Shown: positions 11,236 through 21,700, counted from the first letter of the stretch. The stretch: DNA of 64,000 nt from Janthinobacterium sp. FW305-129 (GCF_020858115.1 NZ_JACYMM010000001.1:682001-746000); one strand, 5' to 3'. Notes: generated from the sequence alone by a model not told the origin. Program-made: numbers and translations.

Positions 11236-11254
11236 CATCGGCAAAAAGGACTAG
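11236..11254 (-). promoter_or_regulatory. Nar-associated 19-bp motif, copy at nnrS
   Basis: Reads CTAGTCCTTTTTGCCGATG on the - strand, ending 57 bp before the nnrS start. It matches the copy at narK1 (26566-26584) at 17 of 19 positions, in the same orientation relative to the gene. Probable activator site or promoter element of the nitrate regulon; the protein that binds is not known to me. Confidence 0.45.
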
Positions 11255-11266
11255 AGATAATAGCCA

Positions 11267-11295
11267 TGGGGTCCGGCCCGGCGGGTCAGACCCCA
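11267..11295. repeat. REP-like imperfect palindrome
   Basis: TGGGGTCCG (11267-11275) and CAGACCCCA (11287-11295) are inverted repeats with one mismatch around a GC-rich loop. GGGTCAGACCCC-type palindromes are common dispersed repeats in betaproteobacteria. It sits just after the narL stop codon, so it may also act as a transcript end. No other copy was seen in the window. Confidence 0.4.
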
Positions 11296-11302
11296 ACCCG
11301 GG

Positions 11303-11965
11303 CTACTTGCCCTGGCGGTGCTCGACCGCGTACACGGCCGCCTGCACGCGGCTGGTGAGGTTGAGTTTTTTCAGCACGTTCTGCACGTGGATCTTGACCG
11401 TGCTTTCGGCCAGATCCAGGGTGCGGGCGATGCCCTTGTTGCTTTCGCCGCGCGACAGGCAATCGATGATTTCCTTTTCGCGCGGCGTGAGCTTGTCCAG
11501 CTCCGACACGGGCTCCTCGCGCCGCGTGCCCGCCTGCAGCTGCGCCACCAGCTTGCCCGTCATGGCTTCAGCGATGACGACTTCGCCGGCGGCCGCGCGG
11601 CGGATGGCGCGCACCAGGTAGTCGGCGTCTATATTCTTGATCAGGTAACCGCAGGCGCCCGCGCGCAGGGCCGTCGCCAGGTCCTCCGCATCTTCCGACA
11701 CGGTGAGCATGACGATGGCCGTGTCGGGACAGTCGTGCTGCATCAGCTGCAGCGCTTCCACGCCGGACATGCCGGCCATGTTCAGGTCCAGCAGCACCAC
11801 GTCGGGCTGCAGCTGGATGGCGCGCTTGATGCCTTCCACGCCGTCTGCCGCCTCGCCCACGACGGAAAATTCCGTGTGGCGCTGCAGCAGCGAGCGTATG
11901 CCGCTGCGGAACAGCGCGTGGTCGTCCACCAGCATGACGGTGATCGGTTTATCGGGAGTCTCCAT
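11303..11965 (-). CDS. narL: Nitrate/nitrite response regulator NarL
   Basis: 220 residues: a receiver with the acidic pair in VDDH, phospho-acceptor D60 (VVLLDLNMAG) and a conserved Lys in YLIKN, then a LuxR-type helix-turn-helix (LTPREKEI near 157, ESTVKIHVQNVLKKL). Length and order match NarL/NarP. It follows narX by 23 bp on the same strand, so the two are a cotranscribed pair. NarX passes phosphate to it when nitrate is present; it then typically activates nar genes. Whether it recognises the classical TACYYMT heptamers or the 19-bp motif of this island cannot be told from the sequence alone. Confidence 0.93.
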   Translation of the reverse strand: METPDKPITVMLVDDHALFRSGIRSLLQRHTEFSVVGEAADGVEGIKRAIQLQPDVVLLDLNMAGMSGVEALQLMQHDCPDTAIVMLTVSEDAEDLATALRAGACGYLIKNIDADYLVRAIRRAAAGEVVIAEAMTGKLVAQLQAGTRREEPVSELDKLTPREKEIIDCLSRGESNKGIARTLDLAESTVKIHVQNVLKKLNLTSRVQAAVYAVEHRQGK

Positions 11966-11988
11966 TTTTTATACTTTCTGATAGTGGC

Positions 11989-13890
11989 TTAGGCGGCGCG
12001 GCGCTGCTCGCGCGACAGATGCAGTTCGACGGTCGTGCCCCCGCCGGGACAGGCGTGCACGTCGAACGTGGCTTCGATGCGCTGCGCGCGCTCGCGCATG
12101 ATGTGGATGCCGACATGGCTGTCGCCCTTTTCCAGCACGGCGGCAGCGTCGAAGCCGACGCCATTGTCGCTGATCGTCAGCGTAAAATCCTGGTGATCGG
12201 CGAGCCGCACCTCGACGTGGCTGGCCTGGGCGTGCTTGCGGATGTTCGACAGCGCTTCCTGCACGATGAATAATAACTGCAATTGCTGCTCGCGGGGAAA
12301 TGGCGCGCCGTCGACATCGGCCAGCAGTTCGGCGTCGATGCCCGTCTGGCGGCGGAATTTGTCGAGCGCCGCGCGCAGGGAGCCGATCAGGTCATCTTCC
12401 ATCAAACGGCTGCGGAAGTTGGCCAGCAGCTCGCGCACGTCCTCGTAGCTTTCCTTCACGCCCGCATGCAGGGCCGGCACGATGCCCGCCACCTCGTCGA
12501 AACGCGCATTGCGCACGGAGTCGTCGAGCATCTGCACCTGCAGGTTGAGGAAATTGAGGCTTTGCGCGATGCTGTCGTGCAGGCCCTGCGCGACCAGGTT
12601 GCGCTCTTCGGAAATGGCCATTTCGCGTTCGCGCGCGGCCAGGCGCAGGTTTTCCAGCGCGATGCCGAGCAGCTGGCCCAGGGTTTCCAGCAAGGCCAGC
12701 TCGCGCGCGGAAAACACGCGCGCATGGCGAAAATGCAGGTTGAAGAAGCCCAGGTGCTGTTCATGCGCATGGATATGGAAGACGGAAACGGTGGCAAAGC
12801 CCTCGCGGTGGCAGCGCAGCTCGTGCGCCTTGTCGATGCGGCGCATGTCGTGCACCTTCGCCACCTTCATCTCGACGGCCGTGCCGCACAGGCAGTCGCC
12901 CACCTTCAGGCAATGCTCGGACGCCACCAGTTCCTCGGACAGGCCCGTATGCACCACCATGTGCAGGTTGCCCCGCTCGGCGTCGAGCACGCGCACGGTG
13001 GAGCCGTCGGCCTCGAAATAATCGACGATGCGCTGCATGAAGCCGCCGCAAATGTCTTCCAGGGGCTGCGGGCGCTGCAAAAAGGCCGCGCTTTCGTACA
13101 GCAGCGCCAGCTCGCGGTTGCGGTATTCGAGGGTGGCCGTCTTGCTGCGCACGCCCTCTTCCAGGTTGCCGTACAGCGCCTGCAGGCGGTCGGCCATCTG
13201 GTTGAAGCCACTGGCCAGCTGGCCGAATTCGTCATTGCTCTCGACAGCCAGGCGCACGCTGAAATCGCGCTCCTTCATGCGCTGCATGCCCAGGCGCAGG
13301 CGCGTCACCGGTTCGATGATGAGCATGAACATCAGGTAAATCATGCTGACCGTGCCGATGACGGCCATGCCGACGAGGATCAGCTGCGAGGCGCGCAGCC
13401 AGAAGGTGCGCTGTTCGCTATCGTGCTCGATCAGGCGCACCAATTGATCGACCTGGCCGACGAAGGTATCGGCGTCATGCTCGAACTGGCGCGCGCGCGC
13501 AGCGGAATCGGCCGCCAGCGCGGCCGGGCGCAAGGCGCCGCGCCAGGCGGTGCCGATGCGCTCGAATTCGGACTTGATGGCCGTGCTGGGGGGCAGGAAC
13601 AAGGGGCGCTGCGGGTCGCCGTGGCCGATCTTGGCCAGGGTTTCGTCGATCAGCAGCACCTGCTGGCGCGCCTGTTCGCCAGCGTCGCTGGCAAGCAGCA
13701 GGGTCAGGCGGTAAGTCTGCATGCGCAGCCGGCCCGTTTCATTGATGGCGGCCGAACTGCCTTCGAGCTGCCACGACAGGAACAGGGTGCAGCCGATGGC
13801 GCTCAGGGCCAGCACCAGCATGAGCAGCAGCGCGCCGACGATCTTGGTCGACAGCTTCTGCCACGAGGAAAACATCGCCTTGAATTTCAT
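11989..13890 (-). CDS. narX: Nitrate sensor histidine kinase NarX
   Basis: 633 residues. Two transmembrane helices (about 16-40 and 168-192) enclose a periplasmic nitrate-binding domain with the P-box, residues 49-62 (INETGRLRMQTYRL). It continues with HAMP, a GAF-like module with several cysteines (CLKVGDCLCG), HisKA_3 with H438 (QGLHDSIAQSL) and a HATPase (DNGVGFD). All parts of NarX are present, including the Cys-rich central module known in this family. The start codon lies 29 bp after moaA, so narX and narL may share a transcript with moaA and possibly the nar operon. This would make the sensor part of the operon it controls. Confidence 0.94.
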   Translation of the reverse strand: MKFKAMFSSWQKLSTKIVGALLLMLVLALSAIGCTLFLSWQLEGSSAAINETGRLRMQTYRLTLLLASDAGEQARQQVLLIDETLAKIGHGDPQRPLFLPPSTAIKSEFERIGTAWRGALRPAALAADSAARARQFEHDADTFVGQVDQLVRLIEHDSEQRTFWLRASQLILVGMAVIGTVSMIYLMFMLIIEPVTRLRLGMQRMKERDFSVRLAVESNDEFGQLASGFNQMADRLQALYGNLEEGVRSKTATLEYRNRELALLYESAAFLQRPQPLEDICGGFMQRIVDYFEADGSTVRVLDAERGNLHMVVHTGLSEELVASEHCLKVGDCLCGTAVEMKVAKVHDMRRIDKAHELRCHREGFATVSVFHIHAHEQHLGFFNLHFRHARVFSARELALLETLGQLLGIALENLRLAAREREMAISEERNLVAQGLHDSIAQSLNFLNLQVQMLDDSVRNARFDEVAGIVPALHAGVKESYEDVRELLANFRSRLMEDDLIGSLRAALDKFRRQTGIDAELLADVDGAPFPREQQLQLLFIVQEALSNIRKHAQASHVEVRLADHQDFTLTISDNGVGFDAAAVLEKGDSHVGIHIMRERAQRIEATFDVHACPGGGTTVELHLSREQRRAA

Positions 13891-13919
13891 ACCACCCTTG
13901 AATGTAAATGCAAACTGTC

Positions 13920-14906
13920 TCAGCCGCCCGTCTGCGCCATGAAGCGCACGATTTTGTCCGGCTGCGAATTGAAATCATGCTGCTGCGGCTTCAGTTCGAT
14001 GGCGGCGCGGATCGCCGCCTCGATCTGCGCATCCGTGGCCCCGCCGCGCAGCATGGGGCCAAGGGCGAATTTTTCTTCCTGGCCCAGGCACAGGTACAGG
14101 GTACCATCGACGGACAGGCGCACGCGGTTGCAGGTGGCGCAAAAATGCTGCGACATGGGCGTAATGAAGCCGATGCTCGAGCGTCCGTCTTGCGTCGCCA
14201 GATAGCGCGCCGGTCCGCCACCCAGTTCCATCGCCTGCGGCACCAGGCCAAAACGGGCCGCCAGGCGCTCGCGCACGGGGCCCAGCGGCATGTAGCTGGC
14301 ATTACGGCCCGTACTGCCCATGGGCATGGCTTCGATCAGGCGCAGGATGAACTGCTGCTCGATGCAGAACGCCGCCATGGCCTCGATCTGGCCGTCGTTG
14401 ATGCCGCGCATGGCCACCATATTGATCTTGATCGGGTCGAAACCGGCCGACTTGCCCGCCACCAGGCCATCGAGAATGGGCTGCAGGCTGTCGCGCCCCG
14501 TGATCTGCTGCATGCAGGCGCGGTCGAGCGAATCGAGGCTGACGTTGATGCGGTCCACGCCCGCCGCGCGCAAGGCCACGGCGTGCTTGCCCAATTGGGT
14601 GGCGTTGGTCGACAGCGACAGGTCGTCCAGACCGGGCAGCGCGGACAGCTTTTGCGCCAGCTCGGGCAGGTTGCGCCGCAACAGGGGCTCGCCGCCCGTC
14701 AGGCGCACGCGGCGCGTGCCAAGGCGAACAAAAATGCCCAGCAGGCGCTCGATCTCGTCGAACGTCAGCCAATCCTTCGGCTCCTCGAAGCCGCGAAAGC
14801 CCTTGGGCATGCAATAACTGCAACGCAAGTCGCATCGGTCGGTAACGGACAGCCGCACATAATCGATCGAACGGCCAAAACGGTCCTGCAACTTGACGCT
14901 ACCCAT
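13920..14906 (-). CDS. moaA: GTP 3',8-cyclase MoaA
   Basis: 328 residues, radical SAM enzyme that turns GTP into 3',8-cyclo-7,8-dihydro-GTP, the first step of molybdenum cofactor synthesis. The N-terminal cluster motif CxxxCxxC is C25, C29 and C32. A second, C-terminal cluster motif (CATCNRVRLS plus a later Cys) is present, and the chain ends in the catalytic Gly-Gly. NarG needs molybdenum cofactor, which explains the position between narI/ppiC and narXL. It is preceded by 102 bp with two hairpins and has AGGAG before its ATG, so it may be only partly cotranscribed with narGHJI. No other moa gene is in the window, so this may be an island-specific extra copy. Confidence 0.95.
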   Translation of the reverse strand: MGSVKLQDRFGRSIDYVRLSVTDRCDLRCSYCMPKGFRGFEEPKDWLTFDEIERLLGIFVRLGTRRVRLTGGEPLLRRNLPELAQKLSALPGLDDLSLSTNATQLGKHAVALRAAGVDRINVSLDSLDRACMQQITGRDSLQPILDGLVAGKSAGFDPIKINMVAMRGINDGQIEAMAAFCIEQQFILRLIEAMPMGSTGRNASYMPLGPVRERLAARFGLVPQAMELGGGPARYLATQDGRSSIGFITPMSQHFCATCNRVRLSVDGTLYLCLGQEEKFALGPMLRGGATDAQIEAAIRAAIELKPQQHDFNSQPDKIVRFMAQTGG

Positions 14907-14940
14907 GACGCTACTCCTGTTTCTTCCGTGATTGTAAAGG

Positions 14941-14967
14941 CTGGGGCACGATCTGGCTGTGCCCCAG
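14941..14967 (-). terminator. Hairpin between ppiC-like gene and moaA
   Basis: A perfect 9-bp inverted repeat (CTGGGGCAC and GTGCCCCAG) with a 9-nt loop. A smaller hairpin (AGGCC/GGCCT) lies next to it at 14970-14983. There is no clear T-run on the - strand, so it may weaken rather than stop transcription from narGHJI into moaA. Confidence 0.4.
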
Positions 14968-15008
14968 AAGGCCTAGCGGCCTACGCCTTTTTAGCTACGC
15001 ATTTCTAC

Positions 15009-15755
15009 TTACTGAACCAGCGGACTGGCTGTGCCTTCGAGCTCGATGCCGGCGATGTCGGCGCGCCCCACCAGCAAATGCAGATACTGGTGCACGGCGC
15101 GCTGCCACGCCGCCCGCGACAGGCGGTCGGCGATCTGCGCCTGTACCGCTTCGTACGGGATGGCCTGGCCTTCGACCCGGCGCTGTACCTGCACGATGTG
15201 GTAGCCGAAACGCGTTTCCAGCAAGTGGCCAGCCAGCGCGCCCTCTTCCAGGCGGAACACGAGGGCGTCGAATTCCGGCACGCTCTGGCCCGGCGACAGC
15301 TGGCCCAGGCTCCCGCCCAGGGCGCCGGACGGGCAGTTCGAATACTGCGCCGCCAGTTCGGCGAAGCGCTCGGGCGCCAGCTTCAGGGCATCGAGCACGG
15401 CTTGCGCCGTCGTGCGCAGTAGTTCCAAAGGCGCCTCCGGGGTCACCTGGAACAGGATGTGGCGCGCCTCGACCAGCGCCCCGCTGCGAAACAGCTGCGG
15501 GCGCTGCGCATAAAAGGTGCGGCAAGCCGCATCGTCGGCCGGCGGCACGCGCACTTCCTGCGCGAACAGCGCCTCGATGCGGTCGTCATCGCTGCCGCCC
15601 TGCACGCCAAGGCGCTGCGCCTCGTCCTGCAGCAGCCGGCGCAGCACCAGTTCATGCACGGCCTGTTTCAGCGGATTGCCGGCACCATCGTGATGCGGCA
15701 ATTCCTGCGCGATGTCGGCATCGTCGATATCGATGCCATTGACGGAGATTCCCAT
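15009..15755 (-). CDS. Parvulin-type peptidyl-prolyl isomerase of the nar operon
   Basis: 248 residues. The C-terminal half (about 95-225) is a PpiC/rotamase domain: EARHILFQV at the start, then FAELAAQYSNCPSGALGGSLG and a closing TRFGYHIVQV. The N-terminal half is helical, as in NifM and the SurA-like chaperones. No signal peptide is visible, so it acts in the cytoplasm, unlike SurA. It lies 15 bp after narI, as is common in betaproteobacterial and pseudomonad nar operons, and probably helps fold or mature the nitrate reductase. That role is inferred from context. Confidence 0.88.
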   Translation of the reverse strand: MGISVNGIDIDDADIAQELPHHDGAGNPLKQAVHELVLRRLLQDEAQRLGVQGGSDDDRIEALFAQEVRVPPADDAACRTFYAQRPQLFRSGALVEARHILFQVTPEAPLELLRTTAQAVLDALKLAPERFAELAAQYSNCPSGALGGSLGQLSPGQSVPEFDALVFRLEEGALAGHLLETRFGYHIVQVQRRVEGQAIPYEAVQAQIADRLSRAAWQRAVHQYLHLLVGRADIAGIELEGTASPLVQ

Positions 15756-15770
15756 GATGTGACTCCTTTC

Positions 15771-16457
15771 TTAACGGCGGCGAACCAGTTGCCAAGTGCG
15801 TCCCAGATATCCGATGGCGCCAAAGCCGCTCCACACGTGCACCAGACGGGTGAACGGGAAGATGACGAACAGCGACATGCCCATGAACAGGTGCAGCTTG
15901 AACACCAGCGGCGCATCGACGATGAAGCTGGCCGCGTCACCGCGGAAAGTCACGATGTGCTGCGCCCAGTTCATCAGCAAGACCATCATGTGGCCATCCA
16001 TGTGCGAAGCCGACACAAAAATCGACGACAGGCCCAGCAGCAAGGTCAGCAGGATCCACAGCATCACCAGCTTGTCGCCGGCCGTGGTAACGGCGCGCAG
16101 CCGTGCATTGCCGAAGCGGCGCGCCAGCAGGATCAGGATGCCGGCCAGGCACAGGCCGCCCATCACGCCGCCGGCCGCCATGGCCACGCCCTGCTTCAGG
16201 CTATGCGACACGCCCAGCGTATCCCACACCCAGACGGGGGTCAGCAAGCCGGCCGCATGGCCGAACAGCAGGCCGATGATGCCGAGGTGGAACAGGATGT
16301 TCCCCAGGCGCAGGCTGCCGCGGTGCAGCAGCTGGCTGGAATCGGACTTCCACGTGTATTGCTCGCGGTCGAAACGAATCAGGCTACCCAGGAAAAAGAT
16401 GGCCAGTGCGATGTATGGATAGATGCCATACAGAAATTGATGCAAGTAATTACTCAT
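15771..16457 (-). CDS. narI: Respiratory nitrate reductase gamma subunit NarI
   Basis: 228 residues, five predicted membrane helices, close to the usual 225. This is the diheme cytochrome b subunit that takes electrons from quinol at the periplasmic side and passes them to NarH. Conserved histidines in the membrane segments include those in FHLGIIGLLFGHAAGLL and FKLHLFMGMSLF, which match heme ligands of the family. It follows narJ by 27 bp and precedes the isomerase gene by 15 bp, in the standard operon order. Confidence 0.96.
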   Translation of the reverse strand: MSNYLHQFLYGIYPYIALAIFFLGSLIRFDREQYTWKSDSSQLLHRGSLRLGNILFHLGIIGLLFGHAAGLLTPVWVWDTLGVSHSLKQGVAMAAGGVMGGLCLAGILILLARRFGNARLRAVTTAGDKLVMLWILLTLLLGLSSIFVSASHMDGHMMVLLMNWAQHIVTFRGDAASFIVDAPLVFKLHLFMGMSLFVIFPFTRLVHVWSGFGAIGYLGRTWQLVRRR

Positions 16458-16484
16458 GATGTACTCTCCTCATGCGGACGCGGT

Positions 16485-17141
16485 TCAAGCTGCGCGCCGC
16501 GGCTGCGGGTGAAAATGCACGGGATGGACGCCGCCCGGGGCTTGACGCAGCAAGGGCTCGACGCCGTCCGCACCGGGACCGAAGGTTTCCAGCGCTTCGT
16601 CCATGTCGCGCACCGGCGGTTCTGCCAGCATTTCTGCCGCCACGGGGCTCAGGCGTTCGAGCAAGGTGAAGACGGGCGCGTACGGGCTGCCGTTGGCCGT
16701 CAGCTTGCGGCCGATGTGCGCCAGCACGTGGACGGCGTCGCCCAGCAGCGGCGCCGAGACTGCCTCGTCGAGCTGCGCCAAAAACTCCAGGAACAGCGGC
16801 ACGAAGTCGGGCAAGTCGTCGCCCACCATCTGCAGGCCGTGGCGCTTGTATTCCTCCATCAGGTCGACCATGGCCTGGCCCCGGTCGCGCGATTCGCCGT
16901 GAATATGTTCGAACAGGTGCAGCGAGTGCGAGGGATTGCGGTCGAAGGTGGCCACGTACTGCTGCTGCAGGTCGATCAGGCTGCTGCTTTCCAGGTGCGC
17001 CAGCAAGGGCCGCAGCAGCGCGTGCTGCTCCGGCACTGCCGCCAGCGCGGCGTCGAGCTGCGGCAGATGCGCGATCAGCTCCGGCTCCGGATACAGCAGC
17101 AGGCGAGAAAGGACTTGGTAGTGATGCATAGCGTGTTCCAT
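16485..17141 (-). CDS. narJ: Nitrate reductase assembly chaperone NarJ
   Basis: 218 residues, soluble, helical and acidic, with the family segments RLLLYPEPEL near the start and FEHIHGESRDRGQAMVDLM near 78-96. NarJ (delta subunit) is not part of the mature enzyme; it binds apo-NarG, allows cofactor insertion and controls attachment to the membrane. It is slightly shorter than the E. coli protein. The gene starts 9 bp after narH. Confidence 0.95.
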   Translation of the reverse strand: MEHAMHHYQVLSRLLLYPEPELIAHLPQLDAALAAVPEQHALLRPLLAHLESSSLIDLQQQYVATFDRNPSHSLHLFEHIHGESRDRGQAMVDLMEEYKRHGLQMVGDDLPDFVPLFLEFLAQLDEAVSAPLLGDAVHVLAHIGRKLTANGSPYAPVFTLLERLSPVAAEMLAEPPVRDMDEALETFGPGADGVEPLLRQAPGGVHPVHFHPQPRRAA

Positions 17142-17150
17142 ATGAGCTCC

Positions 17151-18701
17151 TTAAGCGCCTGGCGCCGTTTTGCGCGACTTCGGCATCTGCATGAAGATGG
17201 CCGAACCGTGCTTTTTCTTGCCGAACAAGGTCGGCTCGCTGCTGCCGTCCGAGCAGCCGTTGCCGAAGCTGAAGCCGCACGAACCCTTCTCGTTGAAGCT
17301 GTCCTCGGCCATTTCCTTGTGGCTGCTGGGGATGACGAAGCGGTCTTCGTAATTGGCGATGGCCATGATGTGGTACATGTCCTCCACCTGCGCCTTGCTC
17401 AAGCCCACCTGTTTCAGCACCGTGAGGTTTTCCACCTTCTCGACGGTCTTGCTGCGCATGTAGGCACGCATGGCCAGCATGCGGTCCAGCGCCGTGACGA
17501 TGGGCGGCTGGTCGCCGGCCGTCAGCAAATTGGCCAGGTACTGCACCGGAATGCGCAGGCTTTGGGTGTCGGGCAGCATGCCGTTGACGCCCAGCTTGCC
17601 CGATTCGGCGGCCGCCTGGATCGGCGACAGGGGCGGCACGTACCACACCATCGGCAAGGTGCGGTATTCGGGATGCAGCGGGAACGCCACTTTCCACTCG
17701 ACGGCCATCTTGTAGACGGGCGACTTGACGGCCGCTTCCAGCCAAAGGTCAGGGATGCCCTGGCGGCGCGCCTCGGCAATGATGGCCGGGTCGTGCGGAT
17801 CGAGGAACAGATCCAACTGCGCCTGGTACAGGTCCTGCTCCTGCGGCACGGAGGCGGCAGCCTCGATCTTGTCGGCGTCGTACAGCAGCACGCCCAGGTA
17901 GCGGATGCGGCCCACGCACGTTTCCGAGCACACGGTAGGCTGGCCGGCCTCGATGCGGGGGAAGCAGAAGGTGCACTTCTCCGCCTTGCCGGACGACCAA
18001 TTGTAGTAAATCTTCTTGTACGGGCAACCGGAGATGCACATGCGCCAGCCGCGGCACTTGTCCTGGTCGATCAGCACGATGCCGTCGTCTTCGCGCTTGT
18101 ACACGGAGCCGGACGGGCAAGACGCCACGCACGTCGGATTGAGGCAATGCTCGCACAGGCGCGGCAGATACATCATGAAGGTGTTTTCGAACGTACCGTA
18201 CATCTCCTTCTGCATGTTGTCGAACAGCTTGTCCTTGCTGCGCTGGGCAAACTCGCCGCCCAGGTCATCTTCCCAGTTCGGGCCCCACTCGATTTTTTCC
18301 ATCTTTTTCCCCGTCAGCACGGAGATCGGACGGGCCGTCGGCGGCGTCTGCGACAGCGGCGCGCTTTGCAGGTGCTCGTAGTCGTAGGTGAACGGCTCGT
18401 AGTACTCGTCGATGGCGGGCAGGTTCGGGTTGGCGAAGATATTCGCCAGGATCTTCAAACGGCTGCCCTGGCGCGGCTCGATCTTGCCCGCGTCCGTGCG
18501 GCGCCAGCCGCCGTTCCACTTGTCCTGGTTTTCCCACTGCTTCGGATAGCCGATGCCGGGCTTGGTTTCGACGTTGTTGAACCATGCGTATTCGACGCCG
18601 TCGCGGCTGGTCCACACGTTCTTGCAGGTGACGGAACAGGTGTGGCAGCCGATGCACTTGTCCAGGTTCAGCACCATGCCGATTTGCGCTCTGATTTTCA
18701 T
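17151..18701 (-). CDS. narH: Respiratory nitrate reductase beta subunit NarH
   Basis: 516 residues. Carries the Cys motifs for four iron-sulfur clusters, beginning C16, C19, C22 and C26 (CIGCHTCSVTC). The motif CRGWRMC, in which Trp replaces one Cys, marks the [3Fe-4S] cluster, as expected. Further motifs are CEHCLNPTCVASCPSG and CTFCFPR. It passes electrons from NarI hemes to NarG. The ATG overlaps the narG stop codon by 4 bp. The length is normal. Confidence 0.97.
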   Translation of the reverse strand: MKIRAQIGMVLNLDKCIGCHTCSVTCKNVWTSRDGVEYAWFNNVETKPGIGYPKQWENQDKWNGGWRRTDAGKIEPRQGSRLKILANIFANPNLPAIDEYYEPFTYDYEHLQSAPLSQTPPTARPISVLTGKKMEKIEWGPNWEDDLGGEFAQRSKDKLFDNMQKEMYGTFENTFMMYLPRLCEHCLNPTCVASCPSGSVYKREDDGIVLIDQDKCRGWRMCISGCPYKKIYYNWSSGKAEKCTFCFPRIEAGQPTVCSETCVGRIRYLGVLLYDADKIEAAASVPQEQDLYQAQLDLFLDPHDPAIIAEARRQGIPDLWLEAAVKSPVYKMAVEWKVAFPLHPEYRTLPMVWYVPPLSPIQAAAESGKLGVNGMLPDTQSLRIPVQYLANLLTAGDQPPIVTALDRMLAMRAYMRSKTVEKVENLTVLKQVGLSKAQVEDMYHIMAIANYEDRFVIPSSHKEMAEDSFNEKGSCGFSFGNGCSDGSSEPTLFGKKKHGSAIFMQMPKSRKTAPGA

Positions 18702-21700
18702 ACCATGCTCCCGTCTTCTGTTTCCAATGGCCCTTCGAGCCAGTCAACCTTGTTCATCTTGCGCACCAATACGAATTCATCGCGGTTGGAGCCCACCGTG
18801 CCGTAGTAATTGAAGCCGTAGGCCAGCTGGGCGTAGCCGCCGATCATGTGCGTCGGCTTGGGCACAGCGCGCGTCACCGAGTTATGGATGCCGCCCCGCT
18901 TGCCCGTCATCTCGGCGCCAGGCACGTTGATGATCTTTTCCTGGGCGTGGTACATCATCGTCATGCCGGCCGGGATGCGCTGGCTGACGATGGCGCGCGC
19001 CGTCAGGCTGCCATTCACGTTGAAGACTTCGATCCAGTCGTTGTCGACGATGCCGGCAGCTTGCGCGTCCGTCTCCGACAGCCACACGTGCGGTCCGCCG
19101 CGCGACAGGGTCAGCATGCGCAGGTTGTCCGAATACGTGGAGTGGATGCCCCACTTCTGGTGCGGCGTCAAAAAGTTCAGCGCCAGTTCCTTGTTGCCGT
19201 TCGGCTTGGTACCCAGCAGCGCTTCCGTCGTCTTCGTGTTAATCGCCGGCTTGTACACGCACAGGCCCTCGCCGAAGTCGCGCATCCACAGGTGATCCTG
19301 GTAGAACTGCTGGCGGCCCGTCAGGGTGCGCCATGGGATCAGTTCATGCACGTTGGTATAGCCGGCCGTGTAGCTGACTTCTTCGCTTTCCAGGCCCGAC
19401 CAGGTGGGCGAGGAGATGATCTTGCGCGGCTGCGCCTGCACATCGCGGAAGCGGATGCTGTCATGCTCGCGCGGCAGCGCCAGGTGCGTATGCTCGCGTC
19501 CCGTGATGGCGGACAGCGCGGCCCAGGCTTTCACGGCCACGTGGCCATTCGTTTCCGGCGCCAGCGACAGGATCATCTCGGCCGCATCGATGGCCGTATC
19601 GAGGCGCGGCTGGCCCTGCGACACGCCTTCTTCCAGCACCGTGCGGTTGATGCCGCGCAGTACGTCCACTTCATGCCCCGTTTTCCAGGAAATGCCCTTG
19701 CCGCCATTGCCGATGGTTTCCAGCAGCGGCCCGATCGAAGTGAACTTCTTGTAGACGTCGCGGTAATTGCGCTCGACCACCGTCATGTTCGGCATGGTCT
19801 TGCCGGGAATCGCATCGCATTCGCCGGCGCGCCAGTCCTTGGGATCGAAAGGCTGGCCCAGTTCGCCCGGGGTATCGTGCATCAGCGGCGTGAGGATGAT
19901 GTCTTGCTGGGTGCCCAGCAGTTCGCCGCCGATTTCCGAGAATTTCTCGGCCAGTCCCTTGTAGATTTCCCAGTCCGACTTCGATTGCCACAACGGCTGC
20001 ACGGCTTCGGACAGCGGATGAATGAACGGGTGCATGTCCGAGGTGTTCAAGTCATCCTTTTCGTACCAGGTGGCCGTCGGCAACACCACGTCGCCATACA
20101 GACACGTGGTCGACATGCGGAAGTCCAGCACCACCAGCAGATCGAGCTTGCCTTCGGCGGCCGGGCGCACCTTCACCTGTTTCGGCGTGATGCAGTCGTC
20201 TTCATCGCTGAGCAGGCCGTTTTGCGTGCCGAGCAGGTATTTCAGGAAGTACTCGTGGCCCTTGCCCGAGCTGCCGAGGATGTTCGAGCGCCAGACGAAC
20301 ATATTGCGCGGGAAGTTGGCCGGATTGTCCGGGTCGTCGCACGAGAATTGCAGCTGGCCTGCCTTGATCTGGTCCAGTGCATACGCGGCCGGCGCCTGCC
20401 CTGCCGCCTTAGCGGCCTTGGCCACCTCCAGCGGATTGGTCTGCAGCTGCGGCGCCGATGGCAGCCAGCCCATGCGCTCGGCCTTGGCGTTATAGTCGAG
20501 CAGGGTCAGGTCGCCCGTGCCGCCGGCCGCCGATGGCGAGGCGATATCGCCCGTTTCCAGCTTTTCGTGGCGCCACTGGCTCGTGTGGGCATAGAAGAAC
20601 GAGGTGCCGTTCATCTGGCGCATCGGGCGCACCCAGTCCTGGGCGAAGGCCAAAGGCGTCCAGCCCGTTTGCGGACGCAGTTTTTCCTGGCCCACGTAAT
20701 GCGCCCAGCCGCCGCCGGACTGGCCGATACAGCCGCACATCATCAGCATGTTGATGATGCCGCGGTAGGTCATGTCCATGTGGTACCAGTGATTCAGGCC
20801 GGCGCCCACGATGACCATGCTCTTGCCGCGCGTCTGGTCCGCGTTTTCCGCGAACTGGCGCGCCACGGTGATGACGTCGGCGCGTTTCACGCCCGTGTGC
20901 TTTTCCTGCCACGCGGGGGTGTACGGCACGTCGTCGTCATAGCTCTCGGCCACGTTTTCACCGCCCAGGCCACGGTCGATGCCGTAGTTGGCCAGGGTCA
21001 GGTCGAACACGGTGGTGACGAGGCCCGTCGTGCCATCGGCCAGGCGGATGGTTTTCACCGGGACCTTGCGCAGCAGCATGTCGGACGCGTCCTTGCCGCC
21101 GAAGTAGGCGAAGCCCACTTCCGTGACGGCGTCGCTGTCGTTGATCATGGAGAGCATCGGCACGATGGGCGCGCCGCTGCCGCCGGCCTTCTGCTCCAGG
21201 TTCCACTTGCCCGACTCGCCCCAGCGGAAGCCGATGGAGCCGGCCGGCGCCGTGATCGCACCCGTGGTTTCATCGATGACCAGGGTTTTCCATTCCGGGT
21301 TGTTGGTTTCGTCGAGGTTGTTGTCCAGGTGCGAAGCGCGCAGGAAGTAGTCGGGCACCAGGGTGCCGTTATGCTCCTTGAGCAGCACCAGCATGGGGAA
21401 GTCGGTGTACTGGCGCGCATAGTCGCGGAAGTAGGCGCTCTGCCCTTCCGAGTGGAATTCCTTGAGGATGACGTGGCCCATGGCCAGCGCCAGCGCGGCA
21501 TCCGTGCCCTGCTTCGGCGCCAGCCAGATGTCGCCGAACTTCACCATTTCGCCGTAGTCGGGCGAGATGGCCACGGTTTTCGTGCCCTTGTAGCGCACTT
21601 CCGTGTAGAAGTGGGCATCCGGCGTGCGCGTCATCGGCACGTTCGAGCCCCACACCATCAGATAGGTCGAGTTGTACCAGTCGGCCGATTCCGGCACGTC

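Noticed and set aside
11267..11295. The palindrome after narL as part of a mobile element
   Set aside because: Only one copy was seen and no transposase is nearby; I keep it as a REP-like repeat.
14907..15008. A molybdenum cofactor riboswitch before moaA
   Set aside because: Hairpins are present, but the gap is only 102 bp and I could not fit the conserved riboswitch core.
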